Shown: positions 25,102-33,479 of the stretch, piece after piece | Position numbering within the stretch: position 1 is the stretch's first letter | How the letters are laid out: each line of letters starts with the position of its first letter | NCBI GenBank assembly: GCA_020638795.1 | Contig: JACKHW010000003.1 | Span: forward strand, 62,001 to 126,000 | Source: Planctomycetota bacterium | GTDB lineage: Bacteria; Planctomycetota; UBA1135; GCA-002748355 | Direction: 5' to 3' | DNA length: 64,000 bases | Made by a program: the position numbers and the translations under genes | Notes under the pieces: model-generated | Told to the model about the DNA's origin: nothing | The model's input: only the letters and a program-made list of their open reading frames with translations | Database searches by the model: none

Positions 25102-26211
25102 ATGAAGATCCGCGCCGCAGTGCTCGTCGAGTTCGGAAAGCCGCTCTCGATCGAAGAAGTCGAACTCGATCCCCCGAAGACCGGGGAAGTGCTCGTCAAG
25201 CTCGAGGCTTGCGGCGTGTGCCACACCGATCTCTACACCGCGAGTGGTGCGGACCCGAGCGGCTACTCGCCGTGCGTCCTCGGTCACGAGGGGGCGGGCG
25301 TCGTCGCCGAAGTCGGTCCGGGCGTGAAGACCCTCGCAGTCGGGGATCGGGTCGTCACGCTCTTCTCCCCCGAGTGTGGAGAGTGCATCCACTGCAAGAG
25401 CGGCAAGACCAACATCTGCCTCGCGATCCGTGAACAGCAGAACCTCGGCCGTCTGCCGGACGGCACGACGCGATTGCGCCGGAATGGTGAGGAGCTGCGG
25501 CACTTCATGGGGACCAGCACCTTCGCCGAGTACACGGTGATGCCCGAGATCGCGCTCGCCAAGGTGAACCCTGCCGCAAACCCCGAAGCGACGTGTCTCT
25601 TGGCGTGCGGCGCAACGACCGGTATCGCGGCAGCGCTCTACAAGGCCGAGGTCGAAGCCGGGTCGACCGTCGTCGTCTTCGGCGCTGGCCTCGTCGGGCT
25701 CGGGGCGGTCGTCGGTGCCAAACTCGGAGGTGCCGAGCACGTGTGGATCGTCGACCCGTCCGAGGAGCGCCGCGACTTCGCATGTCGCATCGGTGCGACC
25801 GACGCCTTCGAAGGCGGCGACGACGCCGTGCAGCAGATCCTCGACCGCACGGATGGATTCGGCGCCGACTACACCTTCGAAGCGACCGGTCTCGTCCACG
25901 TCATGGGACAAGCCGTCGAAGCCGCGCGTATGGGATGGGGCTTGTGCACCATCCTCGGCGTCGCCGGCAAGGGACAGAAGCTCGAGATCATTCCCCGCTA
26001 CCTGATCACCGGGCGGCGCGTGCAGGGCGGCTCGTTCGGTGGTGCACGTGGACGCACGCACGTCCCGAAGCTCGTCGACCTCTACCTCGAGGGCAAGCTA
26101 CCTCTCGACGAGTTCATCTCGCATCGGCGTCCTCTCGAAGGCGTCAATGACGGCTTCGAGCTGATGGAGCGCCAAGACGGAATCCGTACCGTGCTGAGCT
26201 TCGATTCATGA
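25102..26211 (+). CDS. Class III zinc alcohol dehydrogenase (S-(hydroxymethyl)glutathione dehydrogenase type)
   Basis: This 369-residue NAD-dependent MDR enzyme probably oxidises a formaldehyde-thiol adduct. The catalytic zinc site is CGVCHTD with GHEGAG, and the structural zinc site is the four-Cys cluster in CGECIHCKSGKTNIC. The class III signature KTNICLAIREQQ keeps the Arg that reads the thiol cofactor. The Rossmann motif is GAGLVGLG. The C-terminus (PKLVDLYLEGKLPLDEFISH and DGIRTVLSF) matches the class III type closely. Planctomycetes may use a thiol other than glutathione. ATG 25102 has GGAGGT just upstream. Its stop overlaps the next start (ATGA), so the hydrolase is coupled. Confidence 0.88.
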   Translation: MKIRAAVLVEFGKPLSIEEVELDPPKTGEVLVKLEACGVCHTDLYTASGADPSGYSPCVLGHEGAGVVAEVGPGVKTLAVGDRVVTLFSPECGECIHCKSGKTNICLAIREQQNLGRLPDGTTRLRRNGEELRHFMGTSTFAEYTVMPEIALAKVNPAANPEATCLLACGATTGIAAALYKAEVEAGSTVVVFGAGLVGLGAVVGAKLGGAEHVWIVDPSEERRDFACRIGATDAFEGGDDAVQQILDRTDGFGADYTFEATGLVHVMGQAVEAARMGWGLCTILGVAGKGQKLEIIPRYLITGRRVQGGSFGGARGRTHVPKLVDLYLEGKLPLDEFISHRRPLEGVNDGFELMERQDGIRTVLSFDS

Positions 26212-26945
26212 GCGACTTTCCCGAACTTCGAAATCACGAAGGCGAGCGCCTCGATGCCACGTTCTCGGCCGGAGAACCCGACAACCCGTGGTTCGTCGTG
26301 ATCGGCCACGGCGTCACCGGCAACAAGGATCGGCCGTGGGCCGTCACCCTTCAGAATGCACTCACCGAAGCCGGCTATGGATCGGTCCGGTTCAGCTTTG
26401 CGGGCAATGGAGACTCCGAGGGCAGCTTCGAGGCTTCGACCATCTCGAAGGAAGTTCGCGAACTCCGAGAACTCCTCGCCGTGCTCGAGGCCGCGATGCC
26501 CCATGCGCGCTTCGTCTACGCCGGGCACAGCCAAGGAGGTGCCGTCGGAGCCCTCGCCGCGTCACGCGAACGACGCATCAAGAAACTGGTCTCATTGGCG
26601 GGCATGGTGCACACGGCGCGGTTCTACGAGCGCAAGTTCGGAGATCTCGAACCCGGAAGCGCCGTGATGTGGGACAAACCCGAGTGTCCACTGAGCCCCG
26701 AGTACGAAACCGACATGCGATCGATCGGCAACGTGCTCGACGCCGCCGAAGACGTGCGCGTTCCGTGGCTCCTCGTGCATGGCACCGCGGACACCGTCGT
26801 CCCACTCGAAGACAGCCACGATGTCTACTCGGTGCAGGGGCGTCGCGCTCGCCTCGTCGAACTCGAAGGCGTCGACCACGTCTTCTCGGGCGGTGCGGAC
26901 GCGGCCATGGCGGCAGTCGTCGTCGATTGGCTCGGCGCGACTTGA
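26208..26945 (+). CDS. Alpha/beta hydrolase, coupled to the alcohol dehydrogenase
   Basis: A 245-residue cytoplasmic serine hydrolase. The nucleophile elbow is GHSQGG (in RFVYAGHSQGGAVGALAAS), the oxyanion region is IGHGVTGNKDRPWA, the acid is in LLVHGTADTVVPLEDSH and the His is in EGVDHVFSGG. It resembles feruloyl-esterase-like or dienelactone-hydrolase-like small hydrolases rather than canonical S-formylglutathione hydrolase. Translational coupling to a class III dehydrogenase makes hydrolysis of the formyl-thiol product a reasonable inference. It ends six bases from the convergent galM stop. Confidence 0.82.
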   Translation: MSDFPELRNHEGERLDATFSAGEPDNPWFVVIGHGVTGNKDRPWAVTLQNALTEAGYGSVRFSFAGNGDSEGSFEASTISKEVRELRELLAVLEAAMPHARFVYAGHSQGGAVGALAASRERRIKKLVSLAGMVHTARFYERKFGDLEPGSAVMWDKPECPLSPEYETDMRSIGNVLDAAEDVRVPWLLVHGTADTVVPLEDSHDVYSVQGRRARLVELEGVDHVFSGGADAAMAAVVVDWLGAT

Positions 26946-26951
26946 ACGCTG

Positions 26952-28100
26952 TCAGCGGCGCACGCCGACTCGATAGACGATCGTCTGCGTGTACTCCTCG
27001 TCAGGGTGCAGAAGGATCGAGTCGAAGTTGGGCTCGTTGACCGAGTTGGGAAAGGCCTGCGGTTCGAGGCAGAGCGCGCCGTTCTTCACGTAGTGCCGTC
27101 CGTCCTTGCCGAGTTGGTCGTGGAGCCAGTTCCCACTGTAGAACTGCAAACCCTTCTGATCGGACTCGACGACGAGTTCGCGCCCACTCGCCGGGCTGTA
27201 GAGGCGAGCGACCTCGATGAGCGTCTTGCCACCACCCGCAATCACGTAGTTGTGGTCGTATCCACGCGCGGGTGTGCTCTCGAGTTCGGCGATGCGAGCC
27301 CCGATCTTCGTCTCGACGCGGAAGTCGAGTGGCGTACCGGCCACGAGCGCGATGTCGCCGCTCGGGATCAACTCGTCGTCGGTCGGCGTGTATTCACTCG
27401 CGGGAATCCGAAGACGATGGCCGAGGATCGTGCCCGCGCCGGCGCCGTCGAGGTTCCAATAGGCGTGATTCGTGAGCGCGATCGGTGTCTTGCGATCGGT
27501 CGCCGCTCGTGAGCGGATCTCGAGAGCCCCGTCCGGCCGCAGTCGATAGCGAACGAGGAACTCGACGTTGCCCGGATACCCCTCTTCTCCATCGGGGCTC
27601 TTGTAGCCGAACTCGACCCAGGAACCGTCAGCATCCCCACCGCGGCCGACGAGACTCCAGCGAACCTTGTCGAGGCTGCGGGTCCCACCCCCATGGAGTT
27701 GATTGCGACCGTCGTTGGCGTCGAGATCGTACCGCACTCCATCGACGACGAACGTCGCACCCTCGATGCGATTCGCGATACGCCCGGTGGTGCACCCGAA
27801 GTACTGATTGTCCTTCGACTGGTAGCCGGTGACCGAATCGAACCCGAGGATGACGTCCGCCATGTTGCCGTCACGATCCTGCGTCTCGAACGAAACGAGC
27901 GTGGCACCGTGATCACTGACGCGGACACGGGCGTTCGCGTTCTCGAGCGTCCAAACGCTGATCGGTGCCAGATCCCGGTCGAACCCGAAATTCGTCGCCA
28001 TCGGAAGTCTCCCGGTTCTCGTACCCGTGCAAGCCGCGAGCGAGAGACCTGCGATCGCAGCCGTCACCGCGAGCCGCAACGACAATGCATCGTTCTTCAT
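26952..28100 (-). CDS. galM: Aldose 1-epimerase, lipoprotein form
   Basis: This enzyme interconverts alpha and beta anomers of aldoses. The 382-residue product begins with a lipoprotein signal (lipobox LAAC, Cys24). The catalytic region contains YFGCTTGRIANRI, NDGRNQLHGG, the His motif TNHAYWNLDG, ARGYDHNYVI and the catalytic Glu region GALCLEPQAFPNSVN. ATG 28100 is chosen because the frame upstream shadows the GH95 gene. The divergent GH95 fucosidase begins 48 bases away, so both may respond to the same sugar signal; GalM would handle the released sugars outside the cytoplasm. Confidence 0.93.
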   Translation of the reverse strand: MKNDALSLRLAVTAAIAGLSLAACTGTRTGRLPMATNFGFDRDLAPISVWTLENANARVRVSDHGATLVSFETQDRDGNMADVILGFDSVTGYQSKDNQYFGCTTGRIANRIEGATFVVDGVRYDLDANDGRNQLHGGGTRSLDKVRWSLVGRGGDADGSWVEFGYKSPDGEEGYPGNVEFLVRYRLRPDGALEIRSRAATDRKTPIALTNHAYWNLDGAGAGTILGHRLRIPASEYTPTDDELIPSGDIALVAGTPLDFRVETKIGARIAELESTPARGYDHNYVIAGGGKTLIEVARLYSPASGRELVVESDQKGLQFYSGNWLHDQLGKDGRHYVKNGALCLEPQAFPNSVNEPNFDSILLHPDEEYTQTIVYRVGVRR

Positions 28101-28148
28101 GGGTCGGCACAATACGCGCGACGCGCACTCTCTTGAAGAACACGCACC

Positions 28149-30578
28149 ATGAACTGTCGAACCAGTCGCCCCGTTCGGGGTGCCACGGCCCCCGCGAGAG
28201 CCCTCGTGATCACGACGTTGACCCTCGCGTGGACATTCCTCGCCGGGACGGCGCCTGCCCAAGACCGGCCCCTCCGGATGTTCTACGAGCAGCCCGCGAC
28301 GCGCTGGGTCGAGGCGCTCCCGATCGGCAATGGACGGCTGGGCGCGATGGTCTTCGGCGGACGCGCCACCGAGCGGATCCAGCTCAACGAGGACTCGATC
28401 TGGGCGGGCGACGAACGGGTTCGCGAGCGATCGGAGGGTCCGGCTGCCGTGGCGAAGATCCGTGAATTGCTCTTCGCAGAGCGTCACGAAGAAGCCGAGG
28501 CCTTGGCGCAGCGCACGCTGCTGTCGCCCCGGCTCACGAGGAGCTACCAGACGCTCGGCGACCTCGGAATCGCCTTCGACATGGAGTTCGTCGAGGCTGG
28601 TTACCGTCGTGAACTCGATCTGACGACAGGGCTCACGACCTGTGAGCGGCACATGTCGAGCGGCGGAGTCGTTCGGCAAACGGCCTTCGCGAGCGCACCC
28701 GCGGGCGCGATGGTCGTACGCCTCGAAGCGGATCCGAAGACGCGGATCACGGCGACCGTGCGCTTCTCGCGCGCCGCCGCAGCGACGACGCGCGTGGCGG
28801 GACCCGATCTCCTCGTGCTCTCGGGCCACGCGAGGGAAAAGGGACTCGAGGAGCCCGGCGTGCGTTTCGAGGGACGTCTGCGTGTCCGTACTCGAGGCGG
28901 CTCATTTCGGTTCGATCAAGTCGAGAACGAGCCCGTGATCCGTCTCGACGGAGTCGAAGGGGCCGACTTGATCGTGACCGCGGCGACGAGCTACCGCGGA
29001 CAGGCGGAGTTCGGCAGGGCAGAAGAGCGTTCGATCTCGGCGATGCGTCGCTCGATCGATGCGTTGCAGGACGAGCACATCGCCGAACACCGGTCTTGGA
29101 TGGACCGGTTCGATCTCGAGTTCGGCTCCCGCGAAGCGCAGACACCACGCATCGAGATGCCGACCGACGAACGCCTCGAACGAGTTCGGCGCGGCGAGTT
29201 CGACGAAGAGCTGTTGCGGCTCTACGTGCAGTACGCGCGCTACCTGCTGCTCGCCTCGTCGCGTCCTGGGTCGTTACCGGCCAACCTCCAGGGGCTGTGG
29301 TGCGAGCACGTCGAAGGCGCGCCGTGGAACGCGGACTACCACGTCAACATCAACGTGCAGATGAATTACTGGCCGGCAGGCCCGCTGGCGCTGAGTACCT
29401 GCGAAGCGCCCCTCTTCGACTGGGCCGACGGACTGATGAGACGTGGTCGCGAGACCGCGTGGAATCTCTATCGCTGTCGCGGGTTCGTCGCGCATCACAC
29501 GAGCGATGCATGGCAGTTCACGGTCCCGATCGGCCGCACGTCGTGGGGCTTGTGGCCCTGCGGAGCGGCGTGGCTCGCGACGATGTACGTCGATCACTGG
29601 CGGTTCACCGGTGACGACCGGTTCGCGCGCGAACGTGCGTTTCCGTTCGCGCGAGGTGCCGCCGAGTTCTTCTGTGACTGGCTCGCCGTGGACCCGGCGA
29701 CCGGCAAGCTCGTTTCCGGTCCCTCGATGTCCCCCGAGAACGGCTTCCACGGACCCGGTGGCAAGCGCTTGCACGTCGACATGGGGCCGGCGATGGACGG
29801 CCAGATCGTGGCGCAGTTGTTCGACGATCTTCTCGAACTGGCATCGGCTCTCGACGAACACGACGACGAGGTCGTGCAACGGGTATCGACGCTTCGTCCA
29901 CGACTCGATCCTCCCAAGATCGGCAAGGATGGACGACTCCTCGAATGGCGCCGCGAACTCCCTGAAGCAGAACCAGGGCATCGCCACATCTCGCATGCCT
30001 TCGCGCTCTTCCCCGGGCGTGCCATCAGCCCTCTCGAGACTCCGGAACTCGCGCAGGCCCTTCGAAAGTCGATCGACACCCGGCTCGCGAACGGCGGAGG
30101 CCACACGGGATGGAGCCGCGCCTGGATCGCATGCCTCTTCGCACGCCTGCGGGATGGAAATGCCTGCCTCGCCCATCTCGAGGCACTCCTCGCCAAGTCG
30201 ACACTCCCCAATTTGTTCGATGACCACCCTCCGTTTCAGATCGACGGGAACTTCGGAGGAGCCGCGGCCGTCGCGGCGATGTTCGTCCAGGACCATCACG
30301 GCATCCTCGATGTGTTGCCCGCACTCCCCGACAGGCTGCAACGTGGCCGCGTGCGCGGCTTGTGTGCACGCGGAGGCGTGATGTTGGATCTCGACTGGGA
30401 TCACGGCCGCTTGCAGCACGGCGAGTTGCGATCGGAACGCGAGCAGTGGGTCCGCGTACGCTTACCGATCTCGGCAACGATGTTCGACGGCGACGTTGCC
30501 GTCGCGGACATCGACGCGAGCGTCGTCGCACGCGTCCTGCTCACGAGTGGTCGCAGTTTCCGCATCGAACCCCGCTGA
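28149..30578 (+). CDS. Glycoside hydrolase family 95 (alpha-L-fucosidase type), exported
   Basis: This 809-residue inverting glycosidase probably removes terminal alpha-L-fucose (or L-galactose) from glycans. A signal peptide (LAWTFLAGTAPAQD) precedes the N-terminal beta domain (ALPIGNGRLGAMVFGG and RIQLNEDSIWAG). The (alpha/alpha)6 barrel contains YHVNINVQMNYWPA, carrying the two Asn residues that activate water in family 95. PPFQIDGNFGG carries the catalytic Asp. SPENGFHGPGGKRLH is a further GH95-like signature. It is divergent from galM, suggesting a small catabolic unit for fucosylated algal polysaccharides or mucins (inference). Confidence 0.92.
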   Translation: MNCRTSRPVRGATAPARALVITTLTLAWTFLAGTAPAQDRPLRMFYEQPATRWVEALPIGNGRLGAMVFGGRATERIQLNEDSIWAGDERVRERSEGPAAVAKIRELLFAERHEEAEALAQRTLLSPRLTRSYQTLGDLGIAFDMEFVEAGYRRELDLTTGLTTCERHMSSGGVVRQTAFASAPAGAMVVRLEADPKTRITATVRFSRAAAATTRVAGPDLLVLSGHAREKGLEEPGVRFEGRLRVRTRGGSFRFDQVENEPVIRLDGVEGADLIVTAATSYRGQAEFGRAEERSISAMRRSIDALQDEHIAEHRSWMDRFDLEFGSREAQTPRIEMPTDERLERVRRGEFDEELLRLYVQYARYLLLASSRPGSLPANLQGLWCEHVEGAPWNADYHVNINVQMNYWPAGPLALSTCEAPLFDWADGLMRRGRETAWNLYRCRGFVAHHTSDAWQFTVPIGRTSWGLWPCGAAWLATMYVDHWRFTGDDRFARERAFPFARGAAEFFCDWLAVDPATGKLVSGPSMSPENGFHGPGGKRLHVDMGPAMDGQIVAQLFDDLLELASALDEHDDEVVQRVSTLRPRLDPPKIGKDGRLLEWRRELPEAEPGHRHISHAFALFPGRAISPLETPELAQALRKSIDTRLANGGGHTGWSRAWIACLFARLRDGNACLAHLEALLAKSTLPNLFDDHPPFQIDGNFGGAAAVAAMFVQDHHGILDVLPALPDRLQRGRVRGLCARGGVMLDLDWDHGRLQHGELRSEREQWVRVRLPISATMFDGDVAVADIDASVVARVLLTSGRSFRIEPR

Positions 30579-30601
30579 GACGCGCACCCAGGCGCAGCGA
30601 A

Positions 30602-30865
30602 TCACATGACGAGGCGGATCGCGGGCATCGCTTTGAGGTCGACGTAGGTCGCGTTCCGCTCCGCCTCGGATTCGACTTCGATCTCCAAGTGGAGGGAGAT
30701 GTACGTGCCTTTGCGGGAGAAGTGCGAGAACGTCAACTTGTACGCGGCATCGTCGCCCATGTATTCGTGAACCGCGGCACGCATGTCCTTCTCGCGCCAC
30801 CCGATCAGCGTGTACGACCAGATCGTCGGATACTCGATTTCGGGACTTCCTCGGAGCGGTTCCAT
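30602..30865 (-). CDS. DUF493 (YbeD-like) protein
   Basis: A small 87-residue cytoplasmic protein. The sequence EYPTIWSYTLIGWREKDMRA, then SHFSRKGTYISLHLEIEVES and ERNATYVDLKAMPAIRLVM, matches the whole DUF493/YbeD domain, a ferredoxin-like alpha/beta fold of regulatory type. ATG 30865 gives exactly the family length; the longer upstream frame overlaps the MBL gene and is not coding. It follows the MBL-fold gene by 25 bases on the same strand, so the two are probably cotranscribed. The specific ligand is unknown. Confidence 0.85.
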   Translation of the reverse strand: MEPLRGSPEIEYPTIWSYTLIGWREKDMRAAVHEYMGDDAAYKLTFSHFSRKGTYISLHLEIEVESEAERNATYVDLKAMPAIRLVM

Positions 30866-30890
30866 GCGCGTTCGTGATCGTTTCGAGCCG

Positions 30891-31787
30891 TCAGGCTGCG
30901 ACACCGTCGAGTTCGGGCACCGTGTCGGTCGCGACGATCCGCCCGTGATCGTCCAACGTGAGTGCCGACATCGCACAGTGCGGGTCGTGCGTGAAGACGA
31001 TGCGCCCTCCGGCGTCGTGCAGCTCGGACAAGATCCGCGTCTTTTCGTCGATCAGCAACTCGGGGTAGCGATCATACCCCATCGTGATCGAACCACGTAC
31101 CCATGGCAGCCCGGGGATCAGATCCGCGGCGAACAGGATGAGGCCAAAGGCCGTCTCGAGACGCGAAAGGAGCATGCCCGGCGTATGACCGTTCGAGACG
31201 CAAACGCTCCAATCCTCGCCGAGCACGCTGGATTTCGGAGCCGCAACCTCTGTGTCGACGAGTTCGAGACGCCCGCTCGATTCGAGAAGCGTGGGCAGCT
31301 GTTCGATGTAACTCGCGCGATCACGAGCATGGGGACGGACCGCCCGCTGGAACGCCTGCGTTCCGACGACGAATGTCGCGTTGTCGAACACGAGTTCCGG
31401 TTCTCGCCCTTCCTCGAAACGCGTCAAGAGACCGCCGGCGTGATCGAAGTGCAGATGGGACAGCACGACCACGTCGATCGACGAGGGTGGGAATCCGAGG
31501 CTCTCGAGCCGTTCGACGAGGAGATGACGATCGGACGTCACACCGAAGCGTTCTCGCAGCTCGGGTGGAAAGAACGCGCCGATTCCGGTCTCTAGCAGGA
31601 TCCGACGTTCGTTCCCCGACTCTTCGTCGAACTCACGAACGAGCAAGCAACGGCATGCGAGTTCGATGCGGTTGTGCTCGTCCGCGTCGCACCAACGCGA
31701 CCAGAGACTCTTGGGGGCGTTTCCGAACATCGCCCCGCCATCGAGTCGCTGACCATTCCCGAGCACCGTCCACAACTCTCGTCGCAT
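30891..31787 (-). CDS. MBL-fold metallohydrolase
   Basis: This 298-residue cytoplasmic protein has the dinuclear metal signature HLHFDHAGG and further ligands in NGHTPGMLL, LFAADLI and VFTHDPHC. Short motifs (MFGNAPKSLWSRWCDADEHN, RIELACRCLLV and ILLETGIGAFF) mark the subgroup that handles lactones and related esters, but the substrate is not determinable. ATG 31787 was chosen; a GTG two codons upstream is equally in frame. It is cotranscribed with the DUF493 gene. Confidence 0.88.
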   Translation of the reverse strand: MRRELWTVLGNGQRLDGGAMFGNAPKSLWSRWCDADEHNRIELACRCLLVREFDEESGNERRILLETGIGAFFPPELRERFGVTSDRHLLVERLESLGFPPSSIDVVVLSHLHFDHAGGLLTRFEEGREPELVFDNATFVVGTQAFQRAVRPHARDRASYIEQLPTLLESSGRLELVDTEVAAPKSSVLGEDWSVCVSNGHTPGMLLSRLETAFGLILFAADLIPGLPWVRGSITMGYDRYPELLIDEKTRILSELHDAGGRIVFTHDPHCAMSALTLDDHGRIVATDTVPELDGVAA

Positions 31788-31893
31788 GGGCACACGATGG
31801 TCGAACCCGGAGTGCTTTTCGAGTTCCGAATCGTCCGAGCCTCGACGCAGGCTAGGTCACTCGGAGAGACACGTGTGCAACGACCTCCATCCC

Positions 31894-31922
31894 TTGACAT
31901 CGGTCTCAGCTCGTCGTCTGAT
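31894..31922 (+). promoter_or_regulatory. Possible sigma-70-type promoter
   Basis: This lies in the longest gene-free stretch of the window (31788-32065). A perfect TTGACA (31894-31899) is followed after 17 bases by TCTGAT (31917-31922, four of six matches to TATAAT). It would give the hypothetical gene at 32066 an untranslated leader of about 135 bases. Nothing else recognisable is present in the gap. Confidence 0.35.
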
Positions 31923-32065
31923 GACGCCCCCTCAATGTCGGGGACGATGAGCACGACGTCACGCCCAACTCTCGTTGCGTCGCGGTCGTCGGATAAGCCT
32001 CTCGTACCGGCCACCCATCCGTTCCTGCGACGGCATCGTGGTCCATCGTGGAAAGGTGGTTGCCG

Positions 32066-32791
32066 ATGAAATCCAATCGACGCAGCCTGCTCGCGCTGGC
32101 TCTGGTCGTAGCGGTCGCCTACGCGACTTCGTCCTTCGTGAAGGCCAAGTTCTTCGATGTGCGAAGTGACGCCGCAACCGCGACCCACCATCGAGGCGAG
32201 ATCCCGAAGCAAGCGACCGGCAAGGACAACGAAGTCAAAGAGGCTTGGGAACGAGATCTTCACGATCTCTCGATGGCGGTCCGATGCGCCGCGAAGCCTG
32301 ATGCCGCTGCCACCGGCACGAGGGACACGGAAGGCCTGACGCTTCCCCCACCTGCCGTCACGTTCTTGTCGGTCTACGCGAAGATCGCACGTGAGCTCGG
32401 CCTCATCCTTCCCCAGCACCCCTTGTTACCGCCAACGACGTGGGCCGAACTCGTCGAAGCGAGTCGAGCGATCGAACGACAGATCGCCGAACAAGTCGTT
32501 GCGTCCACGAAGGTTCGCAACGAACTCTACGAGGCGAAAGTCGCCGCTCACGATTACGACGACGTCGCCGCGCCTGCATTGCAGGCCGAGCGCGCACCGA
32601 ACACTTCGATCGCCTCGATACGTGGCGACGATGGCACCCATCTCTTCCGTGTGTGGCGCTGGACCTTCGAGGAAGCGCCTCGACTCTGGTTCGACGAGTT
32701 CGCCGCGCGCGCTTTGCGCCTCGAGCACTTGTTGTGTTACGTCCGCGCTCTGCGAGCGAACGACAACGTGGTCACTTCGGCGCACCGCTGA
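32066..32791 (+). CDS. Hypothetical membrane-anchored protein
   Basis: I do not recognise this 241-residue protein. It has a basic N-terminus and one hydrophobic helix (LLALALVVAVAYATSSFVKA, about 8-27), so it is anchored in or exported across the membrane. A mixed helical region follows (LSVYAKIARELGLILPQHPL, then ASRAIERQIAEQVVASTKVR). The last part, THLFRVWRWTFEEAPRLWFDE, is aromatic. The start ATG 32066 has AAGGTGG ten bases upstream, a good Shine-Dalgarno; an earlier in-frame start at 32048 lacks one. No obvious operon partner. Confidence 0.65.
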   Translation: MKSNRRSLLALALVVAVAYATSSFVKAKFFDVRSDAATATHHRGEIPKQATGKDNEVKEAWERDLHDLSMAVRCAAKPDAAATGTRDTEGLTLPPPAVTFLSVYAKIARELGLILPQHPLLPPTTWAELVEASRAIERQIAEQVVASTKVRNELYEAKVAAHDYDDVAAPALQAERAPNTSIASIRGDDGTHLFRVWRWTFEEAPRLWFDEFAARALRLEHLLCYVRALRANDNVVTSAHR

Positions 32792-32957
32792 TCGAAGCTC
32801 GAACGACCGGGGAGTGTCTCACCACGGCACCGCTCCGCCAGAAAATACATGCTGTGCACCGCCACGCTGGAAGGTGCTCATCAGGCCGCCGCTTCGTGCG
32901 TGACGATGCGGGCCTCGGCCAATCTCGATTCACGCACGTCCAAGGGAACGACTCCTC

Positions 32958-33461
32958 ATGAAACTCATCACCGCAGCGCTGTTCGCTGCTTTCGTCCCGT
33001 TCGTCCTCCCGACCTCCGAGCTGGCTGCTGGGCCCGACCCCTGCAAGGGTTGCAAGATGTCGCTGCAGGCAGTGACGACGAACAACAACGTCAACGTCCA
33101 ACTCCTCACGATCCCAGGCACGTCCGATTCGACCAATGGCAAGTGCGTGTGGTCGAACAACGCATGCGGAGAAACCGATCCCTGCAACATCAAGTTCCAC
33201 TTCGCAGTCACACCCGGGGTGGCCTTCACAGATCTCCAGGGCGAGCTCTACGACGACACGGGAACCCTGGTCCAGCCGCCGACCAACCTGCCGGATACCG
33301 GCGGCGAGACGGGCTACGTGATGTTCTTGGCCGGCGAGAGCATGCAGTGCGAGGGTCCGGATGCGGATTTCATCACGATCAAGATCACGCACGCACCGGG
33401 GGGCAACCGCGCGACGCTCGCCGAGTACAAGGTTTATTGCTCGCTTTGCGAGAAGGCCTGA
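32958..33461 (+). CDS. Small secreted hypothetical protein
   Basis: A 167-residue product with a good signal peptide (FAAFVPFVLPTSELAAG). The mature part has several Cys (PCKGCKMSL, KCVWSNNACGETDPCN, MQCEGPD, YCSLCEKA), consistent with disulfide bonds in the periplasm, and beta-rich sequence with Thr/Asn repeats. AAGGGA lies upstream of ATG 32958. I recognise no family; a small beta-sandwich is likely. It stands alone before the convergent symporter. Confidence 0.65.
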   Translation: MKLITAALFAAFVPFVLPTSELAAGPDPCKGCKMSLQAVTTNNNVNVQLLTIPGTSDSTNGKCVWSNNACGETDPCNIKFHFAVTPGVAFTDLQGELYDDTGTLVQPPTNLPDTGGETGYVMFLAGESMQCEGPDADFITIKITHAPGGNRATLAEYKVYCSLCEKA

Positions 33462-33479
33462 CCCGGTAGGTTCGCCGTT

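Noticed and set aside
29274..30419. 381-codon open frame antisense to GH95
   Set aside because: It overlaps a full-length conserved glycosidase and has no motif or ribosome site.
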